Position numbers and translations under genes: made by a program. A model generated the notes under the pieces. It was given only the letters and a program-made list of their open reading frames with translations, was not told the origin of the DNA and did not search any database. DNA of 64,000 nt from Macrotrachela quadricornifera (Eukaryota; Rotifera; Eurotatoria; Philodinida; Philodinidae), in the NCBI GenBank assembly GCA_022393335.1, contig JAJEKB010001158.1:73244-137243 (forward strand), in the 5' to 3' direction. Shown here piece by piece: positions 50,572-62,557 of the stretch; the stretch's first letter is position 1; every line of letters starts with the position of its first letter.

Positions 50572-51492
50572 TTATTTTGATTCATGAATAAGTGTAAGCT
50601 TTCGTTCAATTATTAAATTAAATTTTTCTTTTAATAATTTTTTTATTTCATCATCATTATTTAATATTGGATAATTTCGACGAATTTCGATTCCATTTTC
50701 TATAATCCATTCCCAAAATTCTTTACCAATAATACTAATTGCACCAATAACAGGTTTATATGTATGTAAATGACATATTGTACAATGATTAAGAATACAA
50801 TCTGGTGAATTAATTATATATGGACATTTACCTTCAAAATCTTTGAGTTTAATTGATTGTTTATCAAAATCAATTGGAAATCTATATGATATTACCCATT
50901 TGAAATATTCTGGATTAATATCAATAATATGTGTTTGAGGAGTTGATGAATTTGGTAAAGATATATTTTCATTTTTATTAAGAAAACCTCTTTCAACTTT
51001 ATAAAATAATCCATCTTCACTTTTTATTATACGAAAAAAACCATTTGTTGCATATTGAATTGAATCTATAGAAAAAAATAATGGTGTAAGAAAATCTCGT
51101 GAAAATCCAACATCACATAAAAATTTTTTATCATTATTTAATGTAACATATAATGCTTCATGAGATAATTCTTCACAATATTTATTTTTATCAGCAAGAT
51201 GAACAGCACAACCAATTATTTTAACATTATAATTGAATTTTTTAAGAATAAATTCAAAAAGACCATTCATATGATAACAAACACCACCTCGTTGTTGTTC
51301 TACAAGTTGATTAAATATAAAATCTAATGAAATATCTAATTGTTTAAAATCTATTAAATCAAATGTTTCAAATGGTATATGTGTTAAATGAGCAATATGT
51401 AATTGATTAAGATATTCTTCAGTAGGTCCATTTGTTGGATGATTTAATTCTATTCGTTTTAAATATTTACCTACACGATCATCGTTTTCCAT
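50572..51492 (-). CDS. Arylamine N-acetyltransferase
   Basis: A cytosolic enzyme that moves an acetyl group from acetyl-CoA to arylamines, hydrazines or related amines through a cysteine thioester. The 306-residue protein has the full catalytic triad: Cys72 in QQRGGVCYHMN, His111 in ELSHEALYV and Asp127 in LCDVGFS. The spacing is like that of animal NATs (about 68/107/122). The N-terminal IPFETFDL motif is also typical. The frame is open for 21 more codons upstream, but I chose the ATG at 51492 because it is immediately preceded by TAATTTTCAG, a splice-acceptor-like sequence, and the N-terminus then matches the family. It is intronless within the coding region. The ortholog subclass cannot be set. 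Confidence 0.93.
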   Translation of the reverse strand: MENDDRVGKYLKRIELNHPTNGPTEEYLNQLHIAHLTHIPFETFDLIDFKQLDISLDFIFNQLVEQQRGGVCYHMNGLFEFILKKFNYNVKIIGCAVHLADKNKYCEELSHEALYVTLNNDKKFLCDVGFSRDFLTPLFFSIDSIQYATNGFFRIIKSEDGLFYKVERGFLNKNENISLPNSSTPQTHIIDINPEYFKWVISYRFPIDFDKQSIKLKDFEGKCPYIINSPDCILNHCTICHLHTYKPVIGAISIIGKEFWEWIIENGIEIRRNYPILNNDDEIKKLLKEKFNLIIERKLTLIHESK

Positions 51493-51494
51493 CT
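51493..51494 (-). promoter_or_regulatory. Splice-acceptor-like AG directly before the NAT ATG
   Basis: CTAATTTTCAG abuts the chosen ATG of the N-acetyltransferase on the minus strand, the same arrangement as at the urocanate hydratase start. Confidence 0.35.
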
Positions 51495-51904
51495 GAAAAT
51501 TAGTATAATGTAATATTAGATTTAATTTAGAACACATCATATGACTAATACTCATAGTAAACGGGTGACAATGTTCTTATTTTTGATGATGAAATTTTTC
51601 AATAGATTTCTTTTAGCAATTCGAAAAGTTGTACTATAATTACAGCGTTAAGATTTGGATATTAAAAAAAAAACGATTTAATTTATCAAATGGGTCTATA
51701 TCAAAGTTTTCATTTTACTAGCAACTCGTTAAAGTGAAGAAAAAGTAAAAAAAACAAGAGATTAGTTATATGTCAATATTAAAATATAATAAATAATATG
51801 TTTTGACCTAACAGAGGATCAAATATATCATCAGATCTGCTCGTCTAACTGTTTGAAACAAGTACAGGTTATGCTTTCTGTAAAAAAAATATCTCTCGTT
51901 TTTC

Positions 51905-52375
51905 ATAAAGTTCCGCATGAGACTATTGCCAATCAATCCGTCTTGATGAGTAGCGAAAAACTCGATTTGAGTTTGATTTTCTGATCTACTCTTACCGAAT
52001 TATGATGATTTTATTTGATTTTTGGCCTATGATCATAGGATCTGTGAACGACTGAATGACAAAGTTTCGTCCGTAGTTAGGCTTTATAGTATTTCACACC
52101 GAGGACGTTTTCATGATTAGCTCATATCTCATTAATACATTGACTTTTGAGGGTAAACGTTGGAAAATTTCTAGTAACTATAAAGTCTAACTGCGGGTAA
52201 AACTTCAGCTCAAAATTTTATTATTCATCCGTTTACACATTCTACAATCATATGGACAAAAACTAAATGAAACGATCATACTGCAGTAAGAGAAGATTGA
52301 AAAATTAGACTCAAATAGACTTTTCCACTACTCAGTAAGATCGATCGAATGGCAATAGTCTCATGCGAAAAGCAA
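51905..52375. mobile_element. Palindromic element (about 470 bp)
   Basis: The left arm from GCATGAGACTATTGCCAATC (51914) is mirrored by GGCAATAGTCTCATGC (52351-52366). Further blocks such as CGATTTGAGTTTGATTTTCT against AAATTAGACTCAAATAGACT are mirrored, as are AAAGTTTCGTCCGTAGTTAG and CTAACTGCGGGTAAAACTTC closer to the centre. The arms therefore extend almost to the middle (about 52130). There is no coding frame. The ends are not sharply defined. Confidence 0.6.
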
Positions 52376-52901
52376 CTTAACATTTAGAAATGTCTCCTCG
52401 TGCGAAATGACTTTTTCTGTAATCCTTTTGATTTAATACAATCATGACTAATGATAGATTGTGACTATATTGTTGACTGTCTATTTATTCGTTTCAGTAG
52501 ATTACTAGTCGTAGATTTCAATCAATTATTCTATCATTCAAAAGATTCCTACTCGAAAATCGACTTGTTGTAACATATTCTTTCCTTTTTTTTTATTTGT
52601 TCTTTCTCTTCAGTTACACACTCTAGTACATCGGAAAATGTTACACATAGTCATATCATTTTAATATCGTTGTCATTCGATTATATTACAATATTAGTCT
52701 ATAAAAATAAGTATACAGACCAAACCAATCGCTATAAATGACAAACAAAGAGAAACTAAAGTGATTTATATTCTGTTATGAGCAAACTAGGGCTGCTTAA
52801 ATATCTTCTGTTAAAACAATATTTTAATTCTTGAAGACATACAATTGATGATTAGTAACATAATGCAGAAATCATGTTAGTACCACTATCAAACAATTAT
52901 T

Positions 52902-52955
52902 CATGTAGCCAATAATGTAAAATAATGGACATTATTTTCCATTATCGGCTACATG
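52902..52955. repeat. Near-perfect 26-bp stem with 2-nt loop
   Basis: CATGTAGCCAATAATGTAAA continuing AATAATG (52902-52927) pairs with 52930-52955 in 24 of 26 positions. It could form a cruciform in DNA or a hairpin in RNA from either strand. It may be the residue of a tiny foldback element or a regulatory hairpin. It lies about 450 bp from the UFL1 stop. Confidence 0.75.
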
Positions 52956-53402
52956 GGTAGCAAGCATCTTTTAATTCATGGAATGAAATAATATAAAACA
53001 TTTTTATTATACACATCAACCAAAAATAACATACTTTACAATAGTTTTGAAAATGATCACTCAGTTGTCCTTCTATTATGCATAAGCCGACAAAAGTCAA
53101 CAAACAGTATATTTCAAGTCGAATTTGAAAAACAAAGTAAGTTGATCGAATAATATAATAACGATACATATTATCTCTTCTAACTCAATTTAATAAATGT
53201 TTACTATTCAAACTCATTTGATTTTTCTGAATAATTCACCAATATAACTATCGATTATTTGATTATTAATAAAAACAAATTAGTTACGTTTAAACATTCA
53301 TTTTTATTCTTAAAATATGTTTAGAAGAACAAATACCAATAGCCCATGTACGTATGTGTATATTTAACGGTTTTCAAAAAAGAAAGGTCAATAACAAAAA
53401 CT

Positions 53403-56330
53403 CTATTGTGTTTCATTAGCATCACTTGAAAATGACGTAAATAACATATTTTCTTTTGCACTTAAACCTAATTTTTTAATAAATTCAATTTTTTCATTTG
53501 ATAAAGGTGTTGTTGTTGGTGTTGTTGATTGTTGAATAACAAACTCTATTTTAAATATAAAATTTTTTTTTTATTTATGAAAAAAATATTTATTAACCTT
53601 GCATTTCATGTAATCGTTGATTAATATTATTCGGAAGATTTTTCGATAAATATTTAACTAATAATGGTACTGCTTTGCCAGGTGCATGAACAAATTTACC
53701 ATTATGTACAGCATAAAAAATAAGTGTTACTGTTAAATGAAGAATCATTGCAGGATCTTGTTCATCTGTTAATTTTGCTTTAAGTTTTTCACGAATATCT
53801 AATGTTAAATCTCTAGAATAAAATAAAAAAATAAATATAATTTCAATTAAAATTTAAATAGATACTTTTCAGATTTTTTATTTGGACGTTTTAATGTTAT
53901 TTGAAGTACTGTATTAGCGGCATCTTCAAGTCGAGTTAAACTTGTTTCAATATTCTTTATAAATAAACAATAAAAAAAATTAAATTAAATAGAAAATAAT
54001 TTGAAATTTTTGTTTTACTTTGCCATTAAGTGATTCATTAAGTTTTGATAATTGACTTCGATTTGGTTCGGACATTTTTTGAATAATTTTAGTTCGTTCC
54101 TTGAATAAAAAAAGAAAAACGAAATGTGAGTTTTTTTTCTTCTCCTAAACTCTAATAGATCATTAAAAATTATTCTTACTTCAATACTCATTTGTCCTGT
54201 TTTACCACTTGCTGATGTATCAATTTCTCGTATAATAATGTCACATATATCAGTACAAATTGAACGAATTAAATGTCGTTGTAAAGTATCAGCTAAAATA
54301 AAACTAATTATATATATATATTTATTTATAGAATTTTTTTTTCTACCAAGATTAGTTTCATTTTCTGCAACTAATTGTTCAATTGAATGTGAAAATATAC
54401 AAATCTGTCCATGTAATTGTTTGATTGTTTCTTGAGTATTTTTTATTTCACTTTTACGTGGTGTATCAGTATTCATTTCAGAATCTTTTAATGTAAAACT
54501 TTCTTTAACACGTTGTATAAATAAATCAAGATATTGACGACTTTTAACACTAAATTTACAACAGAAAATATATTAATTAATTTGTTTTTTTTGTTTTAAA
54601 TAAAAACAAAAAAGAAAATTTACCTATAAAGATTATCAGCTAATAAATCGATTATTTCATCAGGTAATTCTTCATTAACAGTTCGAATATGAGATTTTAT
54701 TTCATCTTTACTTATAAAAGATATTGTTTCTTGATTAGAATTTGTTTCTTCAACAAATTTTGATGCACCTTTTCGTTTACCACCAGATGCTGCTGGTTTT
54801 TTACTCGTCGCGCCTTTTCCTGATGATGAACTAGCTAATGTAATATTACCTTGAAGAACAGCTGCATACATTTGTGGAGTACATTGAGCAGATTCCTAAA
54901 GATAAATTAATATTTTATAAAAAAATCTTAATATATTTTACTTTTTCAGCAGATTCTTGACAAATCTGATTTAATTTTTTCTCAATTTTTTCTTGTAATT
55001 CTTTTCCAATAATAAATGTATTTGAAATAAATTCTCCACCTGATGATTTAACAATATCTTTAATTGATGCTTCACTTTTAAATAATTTTTCAATATCATT
55101 TTCATTAAAACTATTTGGTATTATTGTTGTTATATCAACATATTCATTTGAAACTAAACCTTGTTCAATATTCATTTCTAATTGTGGTAAAAATTTTAAT
55201 GAATCAATACAACCAGATATTAAAAAAAGTATATGATCTTGATCTTTTAATACTAATTTTGTTTGTCCTTCAGGATCATTTATACCAAGATTTCGTACAA
55301 GTGAATATTCAATATAACCATTTTGAGAAAGAAATGATTTTATATATTTAGCTTGGGCATCAATATAAACTTTTGGATAAAAAATTGAATTTTCTTTTGT
55401 TGTTCCAATAAGATTTCCATTAATTCGATTATCACGAATTAAATTAACAATAATACCTATAATAAACAAAAAAATAATAAATTTGTTTTTTCGAATTTTA
55501 TTACTTTGAATAAGATTTTCATTAACACGTGTAGTTTTCATTATTTCACTAACACGTACAGGTAAAAATGATGCTTGAAGATATCCAATAAGAATATTTT
55601 GTTGTAACCGAACATAATTTTCTGTATATAATGTACCAGATTCAAATTTAATACCATTTAATGATGAGCCAATAATTCGATTTATAACAATTGAATTTAA
55701 ATATTCTGTAGGTAAATCAAATTGACGAATTAATTCACTAAATGGTATAAGACCACGTTCAACTAACATATCATTTATTTCTTCAACTAAACGATTTGTA
55801 TAGTCACTTAAAAAAAAAAAATAAGTCGATCGATCTTTTCTTTTTTACGTTTAAAACTTACGCAGAAATAAATTGTCCCAAAGTAAATTGTAATGTTGGA
55901 TCTTCTTTACAAACATCACCAACTTTATTTTCAATATAATTTAAATCTATTTTAAGATGTTGAGCCAAATCAACAATATTTATACGACCTTAATAGAAAA
56001 AAAAATAATAATTATATTTTTATTTATGATAATAAAATCATTAATACCGTCATTGGCATAAATTTCATCGAGAATTTCTCGGATAAGTCGTTGTTCAGTA
56101 ATAATATCTTTTCCATCAGTTGTATAAATTACATTTAATAAACCTTCTTTAACTAACAGACCAATTAATTCAACGCAATTTCGTTCGGATAATCTAAATA
56201 AATTAATAAGATATTTAATCTATTGAATATATAAGATTTTCTTAATATACTTATTAGCTGTTTCTGTTAATTGTAAATTAAGAAAATCAGCACGTAAACT
56301 ACGTATTTCATCCCATGTGACATCACTCAT
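53403..56330 (-). CDS. UFL1: E3 UFM1-protein ligase 1
   Basis: Transfers the ubiquitin-like modifier UFM1 to targets at the endoplasmic reticulum, for example ribosomal protein uL24. Twelve exons are seen on the minus strand: 56251-56330, 56048-56193, 55862-55988, 55505-55806, 54942-55456, 54624-54895, 54357-54549, 54180-54292, 54019-54099, 53866-53954, 53598 to 53810/53812, and 53403 to 53543/53545. With consistent junctions they total 2274 bp, 757 codons plus stop, a little shorter than vertebrate UFL1 (about 790). The N-terminus MSDVTWDEIRSLRADF is followed by LSERNCVELIG, RINIVDLAQHLKIDLNYIEN and LGQFISADYTNRLVEEIND, matching the family's winged-helix start. A lysine/serine/glycine-rich linker (SSSGKGATSKKPAASGGK) precedes ISFISKDEIKSHI, as in other UFL1 proteins. 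There is no catalytic cysteine, which is normal for this scaffold-type ligase. Confidence 0.95.
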
Positions 56331-57994
56331 GATTTATTTTTTTTATGTGTAAAAACTAAAAGAAAATAATAATGATAAAAAAAAAATGTAATGATTAACT
56401 AGCGACTAGCTATTTTTCAAACAACCAATTATTATTTTGACCAATAAAAAACATTAGACAGAGACCGCTTTAGTTTATCAATACGTCATCAGTCTCGTTT
56501 TATCTATAGTTCTGATACTCTTGTTGAAAGATAATGACAAAATCTATGGGAAACGCACCACTATATACACGATTATCTCAGAATCAGCTGAAACTTTCAG
56601 GATTTGTAGAGCTCAACACGCTGATCATTTTGGTATTAAATAATACTAGGCTTGCATGTAGTTTCGCTTAAAATGAGCCGAAATATAGTTATATGAATTT
56701 AGCATAAAATATAATAAAACTGAATCAAACTATATAGAACTTAAATGGTTCAGGTTTGTACAGCAAGTTTTTTAATGGCAAGACAACTGATTAACAATTA
56801 CATAAACAGTATCTCTCAATAGCAAGTTCCAACCAAATTTAGATGAATGATGATATGGTAGATTTTGTAGAGTGTCGCTTGCTCCATCTTCATTATAGGA
56901 TAAGTTTGAGATTTCAAACAAGGATTTTCAAAGATTAACTGAATGAAATCATCTAAAAATTTCAATCCAAATAAGTGTCAACTAGCAGTGGAAAGAGCCT
57001 ATCAGATATTATAAGCCATTTCGCTTTCTTTCATACCATCTCAGAGTCGTAATCTGTCAAAAGAAATGTTACTCTCATTAATATTCAAATTTGTCGCTTG
57101 CACTTCGATGAGACTTGTTGATATATTTTATTATAAGAATGTGCAAATCTTAAAAATTTACATATTTTTATGGAAAACTTTTGTTTACTTTTATCTCACC
57201 AATATAGTTAAGCACTTCTCTAATAGTAATCTTTGAAAATCCTCGTGTAAAATCTCAAATTTGTCTTATAACGTAGGTAAATAAACATTTAGGCTCTCTA
57301 GCCGATGGAAATCAAGAAGGCACGAAATGCCTTATACACCAGAAGATAGAGGAAGCGATGCTCTACAAAACCTACCATACCACCGTTCATCCAACTTTGT
57401 CTGGGACTTGCTATTGGGAGATACTGTTTATGTAGTGGTCAATCAATTGTCTTTGCCATTAAAAAATTTGCTGTGCAAACATGAACTATTTGAGTTCTAT
57501 ATGGTTTGATTCAGTTTTATCATATTTTATGCTAAATTTATATAACTATATTTCGACTCATTTTAAGTGAAACTACATGCAAACCTAGTATTATTTGATA
57601 CCAGAATGATCGGCATGTTGAGCTCTATAAATTCTGAAAGTTTTAGCAGATTCTGAGATAGTCGTGTTTATAGTGGTACGTTTCCCATAGAGTCCCCACA
57701 ATGTTTTTATCAATATTAATTTTTTATTATTTTCTATTCTATTTTATCCTTTATGTGTTTCTTACATGCGAAACCGATTCGTACGAAGAAAAAAAAATTC
57801 AGAACATATCACTATACAAAAAAAAAAGAGAAAACAAAATATACAATTCCGAGATAATAAGATTGACTAATATTAGTATATAAAATGATATTCCACACAC
57901 GCAGAAAGAAAAAACAAACCACGGATTTATAAAAAGATTAATCACACATTAGTTAATCACGATAAAAAATAAACTAAAAACAAATAAATGTTTA
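56331..57994. other. Intergenic region filled by a foldback element
   Basis: 1.66 kb between the UFL1 start and the alpha-catulin stop, both on the minus strand. Most of it (56543-57691) is one long inverted repeat, listed separately. The UFL1 promoter must lie in or beside the element, since only about 210 bp separate the UFL1 ATG from its near end. Confidence 0.5.
56543..57691. mobile_element. Foldback-type element with about 400-bp inverted arms
   Basis: The left end TCTATGGGAAACGCACCACT and the right end, read inward as TCTATGGGAAACGTACCACT, begin arms that match through GAGCTCAACA, TAGTTTCRCTTAAAATGAG, TTTAGCATAAAATATRATAA and AACAGTATCTCYCAATAGCA. They continue to a GAGATTT plus AGGATTTTCAAAGATTA block near the centre. 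The left arm is about 56543-56940 and the right arm about 57220-57691, with a roughly 75-bp extra segment in the right arm (about 57255-57330). A 60-codon frame at 57327-57509 lies inside the arm and is not a gene. Terminal target duplications are unclear (AATG occurs just outside both ends). Confidence 0.75.
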
Positions 57995-60900
57995 TTATAT
58001 GTGATCAAATGCTGGTAAATAGCTTGAAGGTCGTTGTAATGATGATGAACGTATAGGACGATCAGATCTTATATCTATACGATCATCTTGGTCCATTGAT
58101 GATGTTTGATATGGTTTGTTAGATAATAATGATGGTCGAGAATAATGATTACTACTTGAAATTGCATGATAATCAACCATATTATACTAAAAATATTTAG
58201 ATAATCATTTTTAATATTATTTTTTTTTTATTTACTTTTGTTTGACAAACGAAAACATTGGTGCATAAACGGGTTACTGCATTCATTAAATCTCGTGATT
58301 CACATATAACTGTATCAACCTTTATAAATGTTGAATTTTTTCCTGATACAGGAGTTTTTAATTTTAATTTTAATTGATGACACATTAATGGAATTTTTTC
58401 TAATTGTATTAATATATCTTGTCTTGCAGTTTTGTTTGGTATCTTAAAATTTCAAAATTTCAAAATTCTTTTTCTTTTTTTATTTTATATTAAATTTACT
58501 TGATTAGAAAATTCATAAATAATAGCTGATAAACGAGTACCTTCTTCAACAAAATAATATGCTTGTGTAAATAAATCTTGTGTTGTACGTAATGTTCCTT
58601 CGCCTCGTGTAAATAAATACATAGAAAATGCCATTGATGACATATTTTTTGCACGCTATTTAATATAAAATAATATTTAAAAGAAAAAAAAAATAAAGAA
58701 ATTAATCAACTTTAGCTATTTCATTTTGTGGTTCATCCCATTTTTCAGCTTCAGCATCCATTTCTGATGTAACTAATTTCATTTCAAGACCAGCTTTAGC
58801 AATTTTAGCTTGTTCATCTGAATCAAGTTTTGTTGGTTTAAAACTAACTAAAGATAAATTTTAAAAAAATAAAATAAAAAAACAAATTGAATGAAATCAA
58901 ATGAATAATACCTTTTGATGTTGTTCCATGTTTACCAGGTCTTGGTAATGATAAATAAACTGTTTTTTCACCACGACCTTCAATAGAATCTTGAATTTCT
59001 TTAACAAGAATTGAAAAATCATTAAGTTCTTGTTCCCAAAAACGACAGAGAACATCAAGATTTTCTTTTGGTACTCGACTGCTTGGATGTGCAGCAACAG
59101 ATTGTGATGATGAAACAATCTAAAATTACATATTAATATTACTATACACAAATTGTTTATCTTTATTAACAAACATTATGTAATAATAATCGTGAAGAGA
59201 AGTAATCATTATGCTGTAGTTAACTTTTCACTATTCGTAGAGGAATTTGGGCCTGTGTAGAAATAATAGTGCCTCATATTGAGACGTCTTAAGTTATAGA
59301 TGATATTTCAATATTTTCCAATTTTTCTTTTTGGTTTCAAAAAATCTATTGATTATAAGGCTTGACTCGAATCATTGACCATTAATCATCGTTGAGTGAG
59401 AAAGTGGAACTCGAAAACTTCGAAAAATTATTAAATAATTGAACTCTTCAATTTAATATAGCTTCAGTTAAATTTTATCAAATGCTATTTTCTTTCGAAA
59501 ATTAGTTGTAACATAATGCTTACATCTCCTTCCTTGTAAAATTATTACATGAAGCTCGTTAATCAAATTACATTATCTTATTACGACAATTGGTATCCTA
59601 CTTTAAGAGAAAAGATCAAAAATTCAAATATTTCAGTACCCGTAAAGATCTACACTAGAATTACAGTTGTTACTCAATTAAATTGGCTATTAAGTCGTAG
59701 AGTATAACGAATTTTTAAACTTCATCCTAGAAACTCCATATTCTATTGATAGAAACCTACCATATTCGATAAATTCTGAAATAATGTATTATGATATTCA
59801 CTTGATACTTGTAATTGATCACATGAACTAATATGTTTCAAAAGATTGCTTAACTAAAAACAAAAAATACAAAATAAAAAAAAAAAAGAACGGACCCAAA
59901 ATATATATTATTTAACCTCAATAGCAATTTCAGCTTGTTCACGAAAACGATCAATTGCTTCTTGTAATAAATCTAATCGATTTGTTAATGCATATGTTTT
60001 TAATTCATTAAGCAAAATATTTTCATCATGTGTTCGAAAAAATTCTGATGCACGATACATAGCCATTTGTTCTAACTTTTAAAAAAAAACACGAATGAAA
60101 AATTTCAAATTAAATTAACAAAAGAAAAGAAAAATTCATCTTACTTGTTTACGAAAATCTCGTGCTACTTGTTGAATTGTTTGAATAGATAATGGAAGTA
60201 CATCAGTTTTTAATGAAAAATCATTTTCACTATTATTTCGAATTAATGTAATTATATCTCCCAATTGATCTTGTAATTTTTTATGATATTCAAGTACTTT
60301 TTCTCTTTGTTCAATACTTATATAAACTGAATCAGTAAAATCTTGACTATTATCAATAGTTTTATTACATAATTGTTCAAGTTGTTCTTTAGTTGATGAT
60401 GTTACAGAAACATTTAACATTTCAAGAGCATACTAAAAAACGAAAAGATTTTTAAAAAAAAATGTTCTATTTTTTTATTTTCTTTACTTCAAATTGTCTT
60501 AAAGATTTAACAAAATTAATTTCATCTTTTGTAAGTAATATTGTATATGTTGAAAGATTTGTTTGTGTTGTTGAACCAGAATCATAAACAATTAATCCAA
60601 CTAAATCAAGTACACGACGAACTTGATCATAAACAAAATCTCGACATTGACGAGAATGAATACATTCAATATGACGAAGATATGACTAAATAAAAAACGA
60701 ATTTTCTAGAGGATAATAAATACTAGTTTTTTTTTTAAAAATACTTTTGATGATGTTAATATAAGCATTGTAGATTTTTCTAGAATAGTTCGACAAGCTG
60801 ATAATTGTGATCGACGTCGTTCATCTTTTAAATCCTAAATAAAAACAAAAATAAGAAAGAACTATATATAATAAAATTTTTTTTTTATTTACATTTTGTC

Positions 60901-62430
60901 GATCTCCTGTTAAATGTGCTAATTCAACCATTTGACTTCCATAAATTCCAAATAATTTAACAAATTCAGAAAAAGATGTTACTATTTCAAGTCGATTTAA
61001 TGTTGATATCACCTATAATATACTTTATTAAAATCTATTTAATAAAAATTAATCAAACTTTTTTCTTAATAGATATTATTTGTTTTACAACAACCGTATC
61101 AGCAAGTAATAAGACGCGTGTAACAGCACTTAATAAACCACGAGCTGCTTGTACCATACTTTGCCTATCAGTAACACATAATGGTTTTCCATATGTATCA
61201 TATTCAACACAAGTTATTCGTTTTATAATTTCACCTTAAAGAAAAATTTTATTTTGAAAAATTTAAGAAAAAATTCTTGTATATACCAGCTAATCGAGCC
61301 TCACGACAGGCATCAATTAAATCGGATTTTATTTCCGGATTTTCATTAGCAATTGATTCTCCTAAAAGATAAAGATGAATAAATTCGTTAAAGTTTTAAA
61401 TTACAGTTAAAACATTGTTTTTCACGTATACTGATAAGGAAATTACGTGAAACGATCTCGAAAATTTGAAATGATTGTCTATACAAAATATTAATATAAT
61501 TCATAATGTCATTAATTATGATGCTCCTGAGAATTACAACATATAAGGTTAAAACTATTAAAATAATGAAGATTAATATCATAACATAATTTCAAATACG
61601 CCATAATTATATCTTATCATAATAATATATTTATTCTTTCATCATCCTTGATATTAACAACATGTGTCGGAAGCTTTATATACTGACAAAAGTAAACAAT
61701 AGAACTGCACTATATCTATGAAGCTTTTCATCTATACAGAAAAGATATCTTCATATATTTGACCTTCGACTATTAGCACTAGTATAGACATTAGAATAAA
61801 ACAAAAAATGAATATATTATTGTGACTAACTATAATTATAAAGTATTTAAAGTTGTATAATAATTATTATACAATTAATGAAATGAAGAATTATGTTTAT
61901 ATTTTATGAAATTGATGTCATAGACATAAACTCTTGATATTGTAAATATAATTCACTAAGATACACTAAACGCCAGATCAAAAATGAATGAATATCTGAA
62001 ATTATTCACTCATCATAAAAATGATCAAGAATCAATCAAATACATATCAAACAATAATGAAAAAAAAAATCAAAGATTCAATCTTTTCTTTTATTCTAAA
62101 TGCTAAATATCAGTAATCTTACGTAATAAAAAAAAGCTGATTGCATGTCTGACATATCATTAAATGCAATTATTTAATAAACAGTATATATACATGTCTA
62201 ACATTCTACCTACCGACAGAAACAAAACGTTCAACAGCCATATGTACAGCATCTCCTACTCTATTAATAGCTTGTAATGTTTTTTCATTAGTTATTGATG
62301 ATGATCGAGGTTTTTCTTTAAAATTAACTAATGTTGAAATTTGTGTTACAAGTGGTACAAGTGTTGTTTCAATTGATTTTGTTTTTATTTCAAGTGATTT
62401 TTGTGAAAAATTTTTGCTCGTTATTGCCAT
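57995..62430 (-). CDS. CTNNAL1: Alpha-catulin
   Basis: A cytoplasmic vinculin/alpha-catenin superfamily protein, linked in animals to Rho signalling scaffolds and channel localisation. The first exon (62214-62430) gives LEIKTKSIETTLVPLVTQIS then TLQAINRVGDAVHMAVERFV, close to vertebrate catulin. The next exon carries GESIANENPEIKSDLIDACR. Further exons contain FSEFVKLFGIYGSQMVELAH, EFF-type helices, YLSLPRPGKHGT, the MSSMAFSMYLFTRGEG motif and CHQLKLKLKTPVSGKNSTF. The last exon (57995 to about 58186) adds a Ser/Arg-rich tail (SDRPIRSSSLQRPSS) ending PAFDHI. It is all alpha-helical bundles without a signal peptide. Intron 1 is about 850 bp and another near 59.1-59.8 kb is about 640 bp; the others are short. 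The start lies 127 bp past the eIF2B-beta stop on the same strand. Confidence 0.92.
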
Positions 62431-62455
62431 ATTTTTCGTTTTCTTTTTACATTAT

Positions 62456-62457
62456 CT
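62456..62457 (-). promoter_or_regulatory. Splice-acceptor-like AG between eIF2B-beta and alpha-catulin
   Basis: On the minus strand TTTTTCTTTATTCTAG lies 100 bases after the eIF2B-beta stop and about 26 bases before the alpha-catulin ATG. A strong polypyrimidine-AG in such a short intergenic gap is what a trans-splice site in an operon would look like. An upstream ATG-TAA minimal frame lies between it and the start codon. Confidence 0.4.
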
Positions 62458-62557
62458 AGAATAAAGAAAAACATATCGATGTTTATTTTATATCATCACT
62501 ATCAAAAAAAAAAAAATAACAATAATAATATAAATAAATTAAAAAAAAAAAAAGAAA

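Larger units (their letters stand above)
51495..53402. other. Intergenic region with two inverted repeats
   Basis: 1.9 kb between the NAT start and the UFL1 stop. It contains an inverted-repeat element (about 51905-52375) and a compact hairpin (52902-52955), listed separately. A 75-codon minus-strand frame at 52942-53169 overlaps the hairpin and shows no coding character. Confidence 0.5.

Noticed and set aside
52942..53169. 75-codon minus-strand frame
   Set aside because: Ends inside the hairpin and has no coding character.
57327..57509. 60-codon plus-strand frame
   Set aside because: Lies inside an arm of the foldback element.
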